Shown in pieces: positions 11,996 to 24,288 of a DNA stretch of 40,421 nt. Position 1 is the stretch's first letter; every line of letters starts with the position of its first letter. The position numbers and the translations under genes are program-made. Origin of the DNA: Phoronis australis (taxonomy: Eukaryota; Phoronida; Phoronidae); NCBI GenBank assembly GCA_002633005.1, contig NMRA01000100.1, positions 618,603-659,023 on the forward strand. The letters run 5' to 3'. The notes below the pieces were generated by a model that was not told the DNA's origin, did no database searches, and saw only the letters and a list, made by a program, of their open reading frames with translations.

Positions 11996-12151
11996 CAGTG
12001 CTGTAGTGGGGCGTAGGCTCACGTAGGCGCAGCCAACCACCTTTTGGCATTTGAACGTAGCGCCTACGCACCGTAAGTTACGTTCAGTGCTTAAGGTGAT
12101 ACGGTGGGCTTTGAGTGCCTACTTACTTCTAATTTTACCACTACAGCACTG
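11996..12151. mobile_element. hAT-type MITE (156 bp)
   Basis: The element has perfect 14-bp TIRs: CAGTGCTGTAGTGG at the left and CCACTACAGCACTG at the right. It is flanked by an 8-bp target-site duplication with one mismatch, GTCAGTAA at 11988-11995 and TTCAGTAA at 12152-12159. TIRs starting CAG and 8-bp duplications are the hallmark of the hAT superfamily. Inner arms are also loosely complementary (GTAGGC words on both sides), so the element folds on itself. It has no coding capacity, so it would have depended on a hAT transposase elsewhere in the genome. Confidence 0.88.
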
Positions 12152-12159
12152 TTCAGTAA

Positions 12160-14933
12160 TAACCCCGAACTATTAGTGGCAACATTCGTTTATGACAATT
12201 TTAGACACTGTGGACTATGAAAATTAAATCTTTCATTGAAAATTAAACCTTTTCCGTTGTTTGATTGGCAAAAATCGGTTAACAGTGCCTCTTCTGTTGA
12301 TTAGTTAACTGAGAAATAACATACATTGCTGATGATGTTTCTTTGTTGTTTTGTTTTTGCACACATTTCTTTGTTGATATGTCCCAACCTCTATTATGTA
12401 ACGTGCTTCAGGGCAAGGCAGTGGTGCAACTTGACTTGAAATCCACTTAAGGCTGAAAGTCTACAACTTGAAGCCAAAAGAAAAAAATCCATAACAGGCT
12501 TGGCAGCAGGCAAAAATGCTAAGCCAGAAGTCAAAAGCCAAAATATCAACTTTCATTTTTGTCTATGCATAGTCAGATATCTCACTTTTGGCCTTTGTCG
12601 AAACACAAGAGCCCAAGCCTGTTTGAGAGACAGGCCCCTGCTATTTGAGTTTTGTTCTTGATTTGATCAGAGTGGCTTCAAACTTCTATGATGTGATATA
12701 TTCTACTAATCTAAATTGCCCCTAATTATTTCATCAGTTTGTGACATATCCTATGTTCATCTAAATTACCCCCTACCCAATTATTTCATTATTTGTTTGC
12801 CTGTCCCTGTTGTCCTGCTGGTTTTTATGGCCTTATGTTTATTCTAGCTATGAGGTCAGTTTCAGAATAAACTCTACTCTGATTTCAGGACACCTTATAC
12901 TAGAAGCATCAGCTCTCAAACTCTAATTTAAGTTGTTTGTGTAGAACATAAAAATTATGGCATTGTTGCATGACTTCTTGGAAATAAGACACTGGCTGAC
13001 ATTAACTCTGGAAGTATGGGAAATATTTAGGTGGAGGTGGGGTTACTCCACTAAACTTTTGACTGGGGGGTTCAGAAGTAGAAAATTGACTTAAAATAAG
13101 GACTTCGATGAAAAAGTCAGCTTTTCGTAGGGTTTCATTCCTGAAGCTGAAATGTATTGTGTGAGTGAACATGTGTCCAAGCACTAACAACAACCTCCTG
13201 CATCCCTTCCAAAGACCTTTAAGTGTCCCACCTAATTAAATGTTCAACAGACTTAAGTTTTGAATCTGGACATTTTCTTTTCCAGCCAATGATTACCTTA
13301 TGGAGGCCATGTGACGGGGAACCCTGGGGGTTGTCGCAGTATCTTAATGATTGACAGTTTCTGAGGTGAGTCTTCATACTTTGTTTGATTACAGTGCTGC
13401 TGTCTTTTTGAGTTGTGTCCAGATGGGTACATGTGGCCCAGTATGAAGCGCCAAAGGATTCTTAAATGCCAGTATCCGTCTGTGCATTTAGATGTGATTA
13501 TTCAACAGCACACTTTTGTTTAATCAAGTGGTAGTATTAGTTATTCAATACCTGATATGGTACTAAATGAATACCTTTCAGTGATTATTCCTCTTGAAGA
13601 TTTGCTTAGGCAATGCATACTCTTGCTTATTCAACCTGTACTATTGCTTAATCAGTGCGTGCTTTTAATCATTTCATATTGTCCATGCAATCACATTAGT
13701 GTTCTCTTGTCTCAAAAAGGTAGAAGACTTTCTACCTTCTACCAACATCACAGCTGTAAGATAAAGTAAGCGGTTTAAATTTGGCCAACATCTATGAATC
13801 AGGTTCCTATCACAGTACCCGAAAAACCAAGAATTACTGACTTGCCGTATTCCACGACTCAATTTTTCGTGACCGTTGCTACGTTTGAAAATCAATTGTG
13901 TGAAACGGGAGGTCCCGTGACTTGAATAATCATGTACCTTTAACATTGTACAAAAAATGAACATTTTGATATCCCATAATATTTCTTTTGCCTATAGTTA
14001 TTTGATAATCTTAGCAGTATGTCTCTGTGTAGTTTAGTGTTGGAAAATTATGGATTTTTTCAGGATATGGAAAAATCCCCAATGGAAAATTTCTGAACTA
14101 TTGCTGCCAATTGATAGACTGAAGATATTACATAATACAGTAGTGTAGGAAGCATAGTATAGATCGCATTTTCTGCTAGCAGTTAAATATTTTTTCATCA
14201 TTTTCATTCTCTGAATGCATTGTTGTGTTGAATGAGTTTTCCATGTCATTTAGCATCTTGCCCTTCAATTGGGAATCTTTGATCAATATTCTGGCTTCAT
14301 AATTGACTGGGAACAGTTGAAGGGCTTTGTAAGGGCGCCTTTTGTTTTATTCATGTGTGACATTTTCATAAGAAGATTCACTGCATGATCAAAAAGTTCT
14401 TGTAAAGTGGTGTTGTGGCTGGTATGCGATAGAATAAATGTTTTGATTGGGCTTCGTTTTGTACCATATAGCCAAGCTTAAGTGGGTTCCTTTCCCCTTG
14501 TGCCACTCAGAAAATATATTTGCTACTCAAAACAATCAAAAAAGAATTATGTCCAGTTGTAAAAGTGGAATATTTTTTGCAACAAAAATGAATGCACTTG
14601 AGACAGTACAACTTGGAAAATATTTTCTAACCTGGCACCCATTTTACAGGAGCGAATATAGGATGAGAAAAACTATAAGACTGTGCGTATACATGTCCCT
14701 TGTTCAAAGATCTAATTAGTGTTGTAAGGATTTGATAACTTGTAGCCAACATCGTTGCCGACATATACTATGCTCCGTGCACTGTTGTCCAAAACACTTA
14801 GAAATTGTTTTTAAATTGACCCACTTAAGCTGAAGCTATTAAAAGGGCTATTATGAAATAATTGTAAGTTAGAAAATTGAATGTTTTTGAGATTAAATCT
14901 TAAACATGTATATGAAACGAAACGAAATATGGT
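12160..14933. other. No gene supported; possible non-coding exon at 13286-13365
   Basis: The stretch 13286-13365 has a good acceptor (TTTTCTTTTCCAG) and donor (CTGAG then GTGAGT), but all three frames contain stops. It could only be an untranslated exon or chance. Other open frames here, such as 13557-13769 and 14447-14719, carry no recognisable motif. Confidence 0.4.
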
Positions 14934-15281
14934 CATGTTGCTGATTGTGGATATGCTAAATTTTATATAAGAGACCTAGTCATGTTACTGATTGTGGATA
15001 TGCTAAATGTTATATAAGAGACCTTGTCATGATACTGATTGTGGATATGCTCAATTTTATATAAGAGACCTTGTCATGATACTGATTGTGGATATGCTAA
15101 ATGTTATATAGAGACCTTGTCATGATACTGATTGTGGATATGCTAAATTTTATATAAGAGACCTTGTCATGTTACTGATTGTGGATATGCTAAATTTTAT
15201 ATAAGAGACCTTGTCATGATACTGATTGTGGATATGCTAAATTTTATATAAGAGACCTTGTCATGTTACTGATTGTGGATA
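14934..15281. repeat. 47-bp tandem repeat, about 7.4 units
   Basis: The unit starts CATGTTACTGATTGTGGATA and ends AGAGACCTTGT. Units differ at a few positions (CATGTTA or CATGATA, AAATTTT or AAATGTT) and one unit is 46 bp. Each unit begins with CATG. The final unit is broken at GTGGATA, where family A copy 2 begins with CATG, so that element lies at the edge of the array. There are no spacers, so it is a minisatellite. Confidence 0.95.
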
Positions 15282-15516
15282 CATGTCGTGCCACTAAAAC
15301 AAGAAACTGTAGGAACACCCCATTTATCCACCTTCACTCTTATCAGGCTTCTATTGTGAGTCAGCATGCGTGAATAATTGGCTGATAAGCCACCTCTGGA
15401 ACTACTTTTGGCTGAATGGATGACCAGGCCATAAAATGATAATTAGCCAAGACCAGTTACTATAATGCAACAAAGAATAATGTCTTGCATCACCTAGCCT
15501 TGGTGGAAAGCTGTAT

Positions 15517-16045
15517 ACTGTATTGGCTCAAACAAACGCTTAGAAAAATTCATTTCACGGGGAGGGGACGCTTATTGTAGTGAGCCTACGGCAGTTGAAA
15601 CCCGGTTTCCCAAACGGGTAAAATCGGAAGCTAGGATTCATCAAATTTACGCTCTGTGACGTATTTGTAGCCTATGACAGCCTTTCTACAAAATTGTGGT
15701 GCATTGCTATCAACTTCCGTTGTTAAATTACGATAATTTTTCAAAAAATTGTGCTCATCACAGGGCGAAAACTTGCCGACTGATGCGTCGCTGAATCGCG
15801 ATCGTCAATAGGAAAACTTGTACTCTTGAATAAAAATATAGTTTCGACTCAACAAATTACCTGAAATCTTCCTGATGTTTTACAATTTTTAAAGTTCATG
15901 TGGAGTCCAGATTAATTGCGATTAAGTCCAAATGTGCGCTACATCGTACTCCACAACAAGAGAAAAATCTCTGGATGAACACACATGTTGTTGTCACGTG
16001 ACGTTTGTTTTGAAGGTCGTCTGCGTATGAGAGTGAGTGAGCGTG
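15517..16045 (+). mobile_element. Family B element, copy 1 (left half), inside family A copy 2
   Basis: Starts ACTGTATTGG, equivalent to the terminal ACCGTATT of other B copies. It runs through landmarks shared with 17471-18970, 26041-26931 (reverse) and 36780-37205 (reverse): CATCAAATTTACG, GTGACGTATTTGTA, CTACAAAATTGTGG, CTCAACAAATTACCTGAAAT and TTGTTGTCACGTGACG. The right TIR was not found; the sequence passes into family C material. Whether B jumped into A or A carries captured B sequence cannot be settled, because the matching place in A copy 3 is an N gap. Confidence 0.75.
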
Positions 16046-16059
16046 CGTGTGCGGGTCAT

Positions 16060-16310
16060 CGACGATAGACTTTTTTGTTACAAAAGGCGGAGGATTATGC
16101 AAGAAAATGGCGTTTACTAGATTGTTTTTCACTTAAACGGCTGTAACGTGCAAGGTGAGTGCTGGTTAACTCACAGATTTTGTGTGCACAGGCCGACTGT
16201 CGTTAGCTCTGCCGTGGAGTATTAATAGTCCAAGGCTCGATCTACATGTTGGGGACGAAATGAACTACCCGGGCTGTGTGAAATTTCTGGGTCTAACGGA
16301 GACACTGATG
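16060..16310 (+). repeat. Family C dispersed repeat, copy 3 (fragment)
   Basis: Matches 7975-8195 and the reverse complement of family C copy 2. Shared words are GATAGACTTTT, TTATGCAAGAAAATG, GCGTTTACTAGATTG, GCAAGGTGAGTG, CAGATTTTG and GTTAGCTCTGC. It lies between the B fragment and the right part of family A copy 2. From about 16311 to 16616 nothing is recognised. Confidence 0.65.
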
Positions 16311-17021
16311 CAGTGGTCAGTCAGATTGCTGTATCAAGACTATAGTCAAAATCCAAACTCGTTTTATCGTGTCCCTGTCAATAATAACGGCATGTTAAAG
16401 CCTTCTTAATTTTCGTACTTCAGGAACATAACAATCACGTGTTTTGTACACATACGCGCACGCCGCAGGTCACATCTCGGAAATTGCCGATTTGACGGAT
16501 GACAATGAATGAGCACAATGAAATTAAACAACGTCGTTTTACAGCTTGTAAGATTCATAATAAACGTATTTTGAATATTGCAATGCATGTGTTCCAAAAT
16601 CTAAATAACTTGGGTCCTATATTTTTGTATTCATGCATGCCGATTGAAAGTAATCGTGAGTGTTGCTGTGTTGCAAAATCTCTTATCCTGGGCCGATTTG
16701 AAAAATTCAAAGTTGTACTCATATTTGTTTTCGATCCTCTTTTCAAATATTACAGTAAAAACTACTTGCAACTCTCTCCATAAAAAGTACAGTCTGCTAG
16801 GTAGATTGTAATCAGCTGATCATATCCGCATGAGCGAAGCCAATTATCCTCGCTCGTGACTCGATGAATAGAGCAGCTTGGTGGCATCCCTTTGATTGTG
16901 AGCCGAGCGTGACTCAGCCAAGGTGGATAAATACGGTCTAGTTCAATTTTCCATACCCCACCGTTTACCTTGACGAGCGGGGTTAGGACCAATCTTATTT
17001 AGTGGGACTGTTCATAGCATG

Positions 17022-17470
17022 TAATATGAAAACCTAGCCTTTGATTAATTGGCCACTCTTTACTAATTAAAACGAGCCCAGTCAGTTTGTTTGTTAATCA
17101 GATTAGGGCTTGAGATTGACAACTAGCACTTCATTATTGTTTGAAGCTATCACAACATGAGCAGCTCAGTCTTTTAGGTTATGTGTAATCTTATTTCACA
17201 AAAATGCTATTTTTAGAAATATAGGCTGCTGTACATTTATCAAAATATGTGAGGGTTTCCAATGAATTTAATTTCAGCAAATAGTTGTATTCTAGTGAAT
17301 ACACCACCTTTTGGCAGTCACCAATATTCACGGATTGTTTCCATGCAACACTTCAATCAAACAAAATCTCCCTCTAATGTCTTCCCACTATGCAAAGTCC
17401 TATTGTTTGTCACTCGATATGCTCTGAGGAGTGAATCGGCTGTCAGTTGTACCATTTAAGGCACTGAACA
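17022..17470. other. No gene or repeat identified
   Basis: AT-rich spacer between family A copy 2 and family B copy 3. A 65-codon plus-strand frame at 17262-17459 has no recognisable motif. Confidence 0.45.
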
Positions 17471-18970
17471 TATTTATTGTTGTAACATAGGCAGTTGAAA
17501 CCCGCCTCCTGTTCAGTAATTCTAGGACCCCTCTAAAAACCAAGACTTCGCAACATTACAAGAGATATTGTCATATATATATTTTAAATGAGAACAGGTT
17601 ACTTTGGCTAGATTTTTGCTAGGTCCTAGCGTAGGTCTTACCGTTAGTGAACGCACACTTGGTCTCCGAAACGCACTCGGTGATATCGGAAGTTAAGATT
17701 CATCAAATTTACGCTTTGTGACGTATCTGTAACCTCATGACAGACTTTCTACAAAATTGTGGTGTATTGCTAACAAACTTCGTTGTTAAATTACAATCAT
17801 TTTACAAAAAATTATGCTGAAATTTCAGGGCAAAAACTCGCCGAAGCATCACTGCCTGATGGTCATCGATATGGCAGATTGAATAAAAATAATGTTGTGA
17901 CTCAACAAATTACCTGAAATCCTCACTTAAATTTTCCAAGTAGCATCCCTAAGATTTTCAAGTTCCTGTGGAGTCGGATTAACAGGATGTTTAGTCCAAA
18001 ACTGCACAAGATGGTACCCAGCAATGCAAGAAAAGACTGTGGATGAACACGCATGTTGTTGTCTTGTGACTTTGTTTTAAAGTTCGTCTGCCAATTTCTG
18101 TGAAAAAGATTTTAAGATGTGTCATTAACATTTTAAGAACAACGAGTGCGTGCTTGTCATCAGTGTTCAATTTAACGATCTAGGTGTGCATTGTAACTAA
18201 AGAAATTAACACAAGGTGTAACACAGAACTTGTTTTATTTAGCACTTGCTGGTTTACTATTAAAACATGCGAGAATTGTCTCGGTAAGGCTGATATATAC
18301 TTATGTCATTGAGTTGCGGGTGACTGGATGCAGGACAGTTTGACAATTATTTTCTGTGGATGCGAGACAGCGGAGGTGTTCACTGTAAGTGGGACATTTC
18401 ATTTAAAACAACCAATTATGAATAACCTAAAAAATTGACTAATAAAAATAACGCAACAGTTTTTACAACATTAGAAACCTTCGGAAATTAGTGCTTATAT
18501 TTATTTCTTACCGATGGTATGCTAGCTGTAACAGTTCCTGATCACTAATGACTGCAATGACAGGTGACAGGTATGTAGCATGCACTTCCTGGCTTTTAAA
18601 AACAATTTTTTTATTTGTGAGACAGTCGTGAGCTGAATGGCAGACTTTGAGTATCAGTCTTCGATTCGTGGTTTCTCATGTACAAAGAAATTTGGAATTC
18701 TGTTGAGGGAGAACTTGGAAACTGTACGGGAAAGATTCAATCCCGTTGGCACATGATGGCGTTCTCCCGTTCAGTGATTTTACCAGACGTAGAGGGTTGT
18801 GAGCATGTGATAACATCTAGCTTCTTTGTTAACTGCCAAGCATAGTTTTTTGTCTGGTATGACAACAGGCAGGCTTTGCTTATTGCAGACCAGGTGTTAA
18901 CAAAATCAAACCCAGAGCAAATCGGTATGTTCGGAGAGACTAGATAGTAGCTTCGGTTGTAGTTGAGCGA
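17471..18970 (+). mobile_element. Family B element, copy 3 (long, left end missing)
   Basis: This is the most extended B copy. It begins at GGCAGTTGAAACCCG, without the TIR. It carries an extra stretch at about 17505-17680, then follows the other copies: CATCAAATTTACG, CTACAAAATTGTGG, CTCAACAAATTACCTGAAAT, TTGTTTTATTTAGCACTTG, GGTAAGGC, TATTTATTTCTTACCGATG and GTACAAAGAAATTTGG. It ends in the block 18766-18966, repeated at 33586-33805. Comparison with 36080-36490 and with the reverse of 26041-26931 shows these are parts of one element at least 1.5 kb long. No open frame is conserved across copies. Confidence 0.8.
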
Positions 18971-19235
18971 ATGTGTCTTAATGTATATTTTATCAGGGGA
19001 AACTGTGTACTGGAAATTTTTTTATTGAGCTACAGATTCCCCTTTTATAGTTTTCCACGACTGAATGGTTGCCTTGTGCAACCCCAAATCACTGTAATAC
19101 AGACATTGATTTTACTTGGCGAAATAAATTTTGTCAAGGAAGTTGCTTTGCTGTCAAGCTTTTTTTGTTCGCACTCTACAGGTCGCATTTTTTGTCTAAT
19201 ATTTACGAAATTTTCACACACCTAATAATGTAGTC
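18971..19235. other. No repeat assigned
   Basis: An 84-codon plus-strand frame (18971-19225) is present without recognisable motifs. It adjoins the end of family B copy 3 and may be part of that element. Confidence 0.35.
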
Positions 19236-19925
19236 CCGGAAGTACAGTGGAAGCCTATTGTCTTTGGTTATGATCGGATTCAAGGTGGCGGATATGGTGG
19301 CCGTTTTGTTTCCGATTTCTGAGTCAGTTGCTCATAGAGGCAGCAATTTTTGACGTATCGGGCTAAAAATCGACACAAACAGAACTACAGTACTACTATT
19401 ATGCAAGAAATCACTCATTTCCAGTCAAAGATGGCGGAAATATCAGCAATTATGCGTGTGCACCTCAATTTCGGGCAAAAAAACGTTTTCTCCTGTAGAG
19501 GGCGCATTATGAAACCAATTGCTTCGAAATTTTTCACCCTATTAATTTTCTATGACTAGCTATCATTCAATGTTAAAAAAACGGAAGTTGTTTCCAAGAT
19601 GGCTGTTGTGGCGCATGTTAACTCATTTTCAGTCGTGCTAATGTCCCATTTTAAACGGAAAGAGAAAATGGCGTGAATTTTTGCATGTTGATTTTCTGAG
19701 GTATATTCTTTCAAGTGAACTGTAACAATTTTTTCTCAGACTTACTGTTTTTGAGTTATTTGACTTTGACTCTCAAAAAAATGCAAAATTTCAAATTTTT
19801 TAAAACTTTCAAAAATTTTTGCGGAGCTATGTTTTAGATAGAGTTTTGAACAGGCTTTCAGAAGATGTTTTCCATTTTTTGATATGGACATCTACTTTTT
19901 GAATTATTTGAGATTTTCTGAAAAC
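19236..19925 (+). repeat. Family G diverged repeat region with ATGGCGG words, copy 1
   Basis: Contains TTCAAGGTGGCGGATATGG, AAAGATGGCGGAAAT and CCAAGATGGCTGTTG, then ATTATTTGAGATTTTCTG near 19900. Similar pieces in the same order occur at 25120-25800. Divergence is high, so boundaries are uncertain. The AAGATGGCGG words resemble YY1 sites but are more simply explained as repeat sequence. Confidence 0.4.
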
Positions 19926-20333
19926 GTTCCTTTATTGACCAATTTTGCTGCGCTGTTGTTAATTTACTGGCTACTGTACAAGATTGTAGCCTATTTCATA
20001 CCGATTTCTGACATCTATGTTCGTCATATGAATGTTATATTGTTCATCATCGCCACCATCATCATTATATTCGTCATTTTTGTCATCATCTCCATCGTCA
20101 TCTTTTCAGTTAATTCTGCCACGTGTCACTCAAGACTGGCCTATTTATTGATTTCTCCCGTCTTTGCTAGTCACATGACTGTTACAGTGTTGTTCATAAT
20201 CGCCACCTTCATTGTTGTAATCATCATCAACGTCATCATGTTAATCGTCATCTTTGTATCAGTCAATTTCGCCATTAAGTGTCGCTTCTCGGAGCGCTTT
20301 CATTTCAGTATTAGCCAAATTTACATATTGTAA
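19884..20333 (+). CDS. Hydrophobic 149-codon open frame over an ATC-rich duplication (doubtful gene)
   Basis: ATG at 19884 opens 149 codons, very rich in Ile, Val and Phe, predicting several membrane-spanning stretches. The DNA beneath is a degenerate ATC/GTC triplet repeat. It is also internally duplicated: a unit around 20020-20115 starting near the words ACATGAA/CATATGAA recurs at 20165-20270, with GTTCATCATCGCCACC matched by GTTCATAATCGCCACC. In this frame ATC-type triplets read Ile and GTC reads Val, so length and hydrophobicity both follow from the repeat. There is no family match I recognise and no splice context. It is probably not a gene. Confidence 0.15.
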   Translation: MDIYFLNYLRFSENVPLLTNFAALLLIYWLLYKIVAYFIPISDIYVRHMNVILFIIATIIIIFVIFVIISIVIFSVNSATCHSRLAYLLISPVFASHMTVTVLFIIATFIVVIIINVIMLIVIFVSVNFAIKCRFSERFHFSISQIYIL

Positions 20334-23300
20334 TAAATGGTCACAAATAACAGTGTTTATAACTGTCAAACCAGAGTTAAATGTTTTGAATTTGCATTCA
20401 TAGCGTTACTAAGTTGACTCTATGCATTGCCTTCAGTTCAGAAAGTGCCCTTAAGAACCCACAAATGACTTCATGTTTTTACATGTCCCTTAATGAAACT
20501 GTATCTCAGTTTATTCTGTCACTGGGACTCTTATTAGACATTGCAAACTTGTTGCGCTCCAAACTGTTGGATGTCATTGCTTATGAGATAATTGCTTTGG
20601 CTCCTAAGCAATTTAGATCAGTCATTAGAAGCTTGGCTGGTGGGTACTAAAACTGGGCAGTTTTGGAAGTGTGCTTGGCTTCTGAAATAACATTCTTTGT
20701 AAAAAGTCAAGTTTATCTGAAGGGATACGATAAAAATTGGCCAAAATAGATGCCTTAGATTTCGGTTCCCTGGTACCAGTTAATTAATGATTTCAGTAAG
20801 TGGTTGAATTGTGGTAGATAATTGGCCTGCAGGTTTTGATGCCAGCTCATTGATATTTGGACTAGCCTCAATTTAGAAACCAATGTTGTCTGAAGTTGAA
20901 ACCAAATGAGACTTTTTTGTAATGATTGATGATGCCATGGGTTGTGTACAGCTGTGTTGTTGTTATCTACTGACAAAGATTACAACTAAGATACAGTACT
21001 GGTGTCAGAAGCCTGCCCATTGTTAAGGTATCCCAGTGAGTCAAACAAGCTAAACATGTAGAGGTTAATGTTCTATTGTCAAACCCAGTCAGAGCTACTC
21101 TGGATCAAATACAGTTATTGCCTTTTTTTAAATTAACAGAAGGCTGTCACATTTTGTTATGATGGAGAATTTACTAATTGATAAACAAAGTAAGCTAACA
21201 TACAAAATTTGGTCTGTTATTGATTTTGTTGTTTTGCCAAAGTGATGTGATCTAATTGGTGACAAATTGCATAAAACCAAGTCAACTTATACGGAATTTT
21301 TGCTTTCAGAAAATATCTACTTTTGCTGTGTTATGTAGGTTTGGCTAATTGTACGCACTTAATATCAATAAGGTCCTACATTATAAACCTTATGGTGATC
21401 TCAAACCGTATTTCAAGTGGCCTCTATTCTAACTGGCATATCAAAAAATCAGCCAACTAGTAAAAAGGCATATTTTCCGAAAGAAAAAAGGTCAGGCATT
21501 ATAAAATATATTTTATACTTATGTGCCATTATTATTCACATTAACACCCTTTTAAGTCAAAATTTCAGTTTTAAGAAGGAACATTCATAGAAAAATCATA
21601 GCTCGGTCGGTTTTAATGAAACCTTTTTTAAATGAAAACTTCACCAGTTACCACAAAAACTGTTAGGAATTTTCAATTTGTCTCTTAGTTTGGCTTCTAT
21701 GACAAATCAACTTACCAAACGTAAGACATTTTTGTTAAAAATAGCAGTCGTATTCATCTTTGTTACGTTACGCAAAAACTAGGCCTTTATATCGAAAATC
21801 CTAACACCATTTTTGAGACTGGTGAATAAATATTAAGCTTGGAAAGTTCCAGCAAACTGTACCGAGCCATTTGTGAGAACTTGTGTTCCAAAGTTTAAAT
21901 TAAGTTGATTTTGCTGATGCGGTGAAAAAGCCGATTAAGTCAGTGAGCAGTGAAAGTCTCAAGGTCTTCAGTTAATTATTCTGTGAAAACTTATTTTCGG
22001 TCAATACAACCTATAGGTGCCTTAGCCATGTTCGCTATGTCAACATTGTCTTGCAATGTCAACTGAACTTGCAGTGCGTAATTAACTTAATTATCACTAA
22101 AGCCTTTTAACTTTGTATTTGTGGTTTCATATACCACCTGCTAGCCAAGTTAGAAGGCGGAGCCAACAGTAAGTAGGCCAACAGTTCATTGTATACACAC
22201 CACGTGTCGGGGAGAATAATATCAAGAAACCAAGTACGAAATGGACAATAGAAATTAAGCCGGTGGGTAAAGCGCGTCGTGAGCATGACATTGAAAAAGT
22301 GAAATTTCAAGTTACCAATCAGAAGAATGAATGTTGGGGAAGGTTTATCTTTTTTAACAACTTGCTGTGTTTGTAAACACTAAGTCACGAAGGCAGTTCA
22401 GCGACTCGGATTCGGTGCATTCATTTTCAACAGTCGTATGCATGCAGACTCACAACTCCCTCAAGATAAAAACTTTTATCTTCGTTTTCCATGGGATCTT
22501 TTTATGCTATGTACACACTGTTGACTCAACATGATGTCCACTCCATGAATGAGGGGATTGAGGGTACATACGGAACTGCTCGATGCCTCTCGCCAGGACA
22601 TTCAATTTGAGTAACAGCCCTGAAACCTTTGACCTCTGATAAGGAGTAAATAAGTTTCCACACTGTCGAAGGTGGTTGTACAGTATATATTTCACATTTG
22701 AAGTTCTCTGAGAATGAAGTTAAGGTATTTTGCTACACATGTATGATGAAATATTGTAAAAAAACAGCCAATTTTTGTGAATAAGATTTGAGATATCGTT
22801 AACATTTAAGTCCTGATAGCATTTTGGAAAACACTGAAGTAAGATTGATAAAACATAGGTCCGGTGTTCTCACCAGCAAAAACGCCAGTGAAGGGTGCTA
22901 CTTAAAGTATCACTTTTAATGCTGGAGGATTGAGTTACCCCAACACTGCTGGTGTTTACCCAACCCCTTTGTAGCAAGAACACTTACTTCAAATGACACA
23001 CTGTTGAGGGGGGCAAGAGGACTTTGTTTATGTTGCATTAATCACATTTTGGCTGAGAACATGTTTTGGCATCAAATTGCCCTTAAAAGCGGAACTGAAA
23101 TGCTAACTGATGAGGAACATAACTCCTTGATGAGCGGCTCTCTGTCTGGCTAAATGCTAGCGAGTGAGTGTTTTAGCTAGTCAGTAATTCCGTAAGCGCG
23201 TTTCCGCTACTCTTGTGAGCATAGTATCTGAAAGTTTCATTTGAATCCAATGAGCTATTTCTTAGATATTACTGAGTCAAATTTGGACATTTCTCTTTGG

Positions 23301-24288
23301 ATGCTATGTATGAAGCTGTAATTCACCAATGAGTGAGTCTTAGTGAATCTATGATTATGCCTTTGTCGTTCCTCAGAATAAGAACTTGAGGGTGGCTGAA
23401 AATGCAGAAATCCATTGTTATACTTGTAATTCCCTACAGGGATTGTAAGTAGGAATTAATAGCCTTTGGGCTGTGCTGTGTGTTTGGTGATAATTGTCTT
23501 GTTGAAGGTAGGTCAGTTGGCAAGTCCCCCAGGAGTAGCTGGCTTGTTGAAGATTAAAATGATGAATGAATTGGATGAACAGATGAAATGCTGATCATCC
23601 ACAAGGTTATGCCATACACAGACTTGGCTCATTGGATTTGCTGCCTAAAGGCAATAGGATTTTTATCACTTACAATGTCGCCAGAAAAAAAATCAAAGCA
23701 AATGCTCTGCTAGATCGCAAGAGCTCGACAACTGTTAGAACTATCAAACATAGTGGATCGAAAGACATTTTGTTATACCATGTTCTCTTGATGTCAATTT
23801 TTTGTCGTGACCAAGGTCAAAATCAAGATAAGATTTTTGGTATGACTGAAATTGAATGAATGCTTGAGCTTGACAAAACATTATGATTATGCGTTATCTG
23901 TGGCATTTGCTAGTCTCTTTGTTGCAATGATTTGATATGTCCTCAACATTGTCGCTAAAAATTATTGAAAAGAAATAGATTGCAAGTCAGCAAAATTGAT
24001 TCGGTGACGGATCTCACTAATTTTTTTTAATTTCTTGTAAATGAGGTGATGTCCTCTTAGCTACACACAAATCTTTGTGTAGTATTTCTAAATTTTTTGA
24101 AAAAGTCACATTAACTGGACATTTCAGCCACACACAAATCTTTGTCTGGTAGTGAAGAGCAGTGCCATCTGATGTTCCCTAGAGAAACAGACTCACTTCC
24201 ACGTTTTGATCCAGTGTTGTATCACCTATCATAGTGATCAAACAGTTAGCGCTCTTGATAGCATCACTCAAAAATCAATTCAGTGTTG
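20334..24288. other. No gene supported; two short segments shared with 35.7 and 37.8 kb
   Basis: The segment 20558-20610 (GTCATTGCTTATGAGATAAT region) is about 75-80% like 35714-35766. The segment 20816-20843 (AGATAATTGGCCTGCAGG) matches the left flank of the TIR element at 37823-37850. A small hairpin, CTACACAC with TTTGTGTAG, lies at about 24060-24082, and a related word recurs at about 24128. The remainder shows short frames only. Confidence 0.45.

Larger units (their letters stand above)
15282..17021 (+). mobile_element. Family A TIR transposon, copy 2 (longest copy)
   Basis: Begins CATG-TCGTG followed by CCACTAAAACAAG, with a small deletion in the left TIR compared with copy 3. It ends TTCATAG-CATG at 17018-17021. 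The outer 230 bp on the left match 26932-27165 and the outer 400 bp on the right match copy 1. The interior from 15517 holds a family B left end and then family C sequence, so the copy is composite. The minus-strand open frame at 16762-16992 contains WKIELDRIYPPWL and matches the frame in copy 1 with few changes. No transposase domain is recognised. Confidence 0.85.

Noticed and set aside
13286-13365. Coding exon with strong splice sites
   Set aside because: All three frames contain stops. At most it is an untranslated exon.
14934-15281. CRISPR-like array
   Set aside because: Units are contiguous with no unique spacers, and the genome is eukaryotic. It is a minisatellite; the same applies to 40269-40421.
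15896-16132. YADD-like motif in a minus-strand frame, suggesting reverse transcriptase
   Set aside because: The frame is short, lies inside family B, and the equivalent place in copy 2 (near 26455) does not encode YADD. No other reverse transcriptase motif is present.
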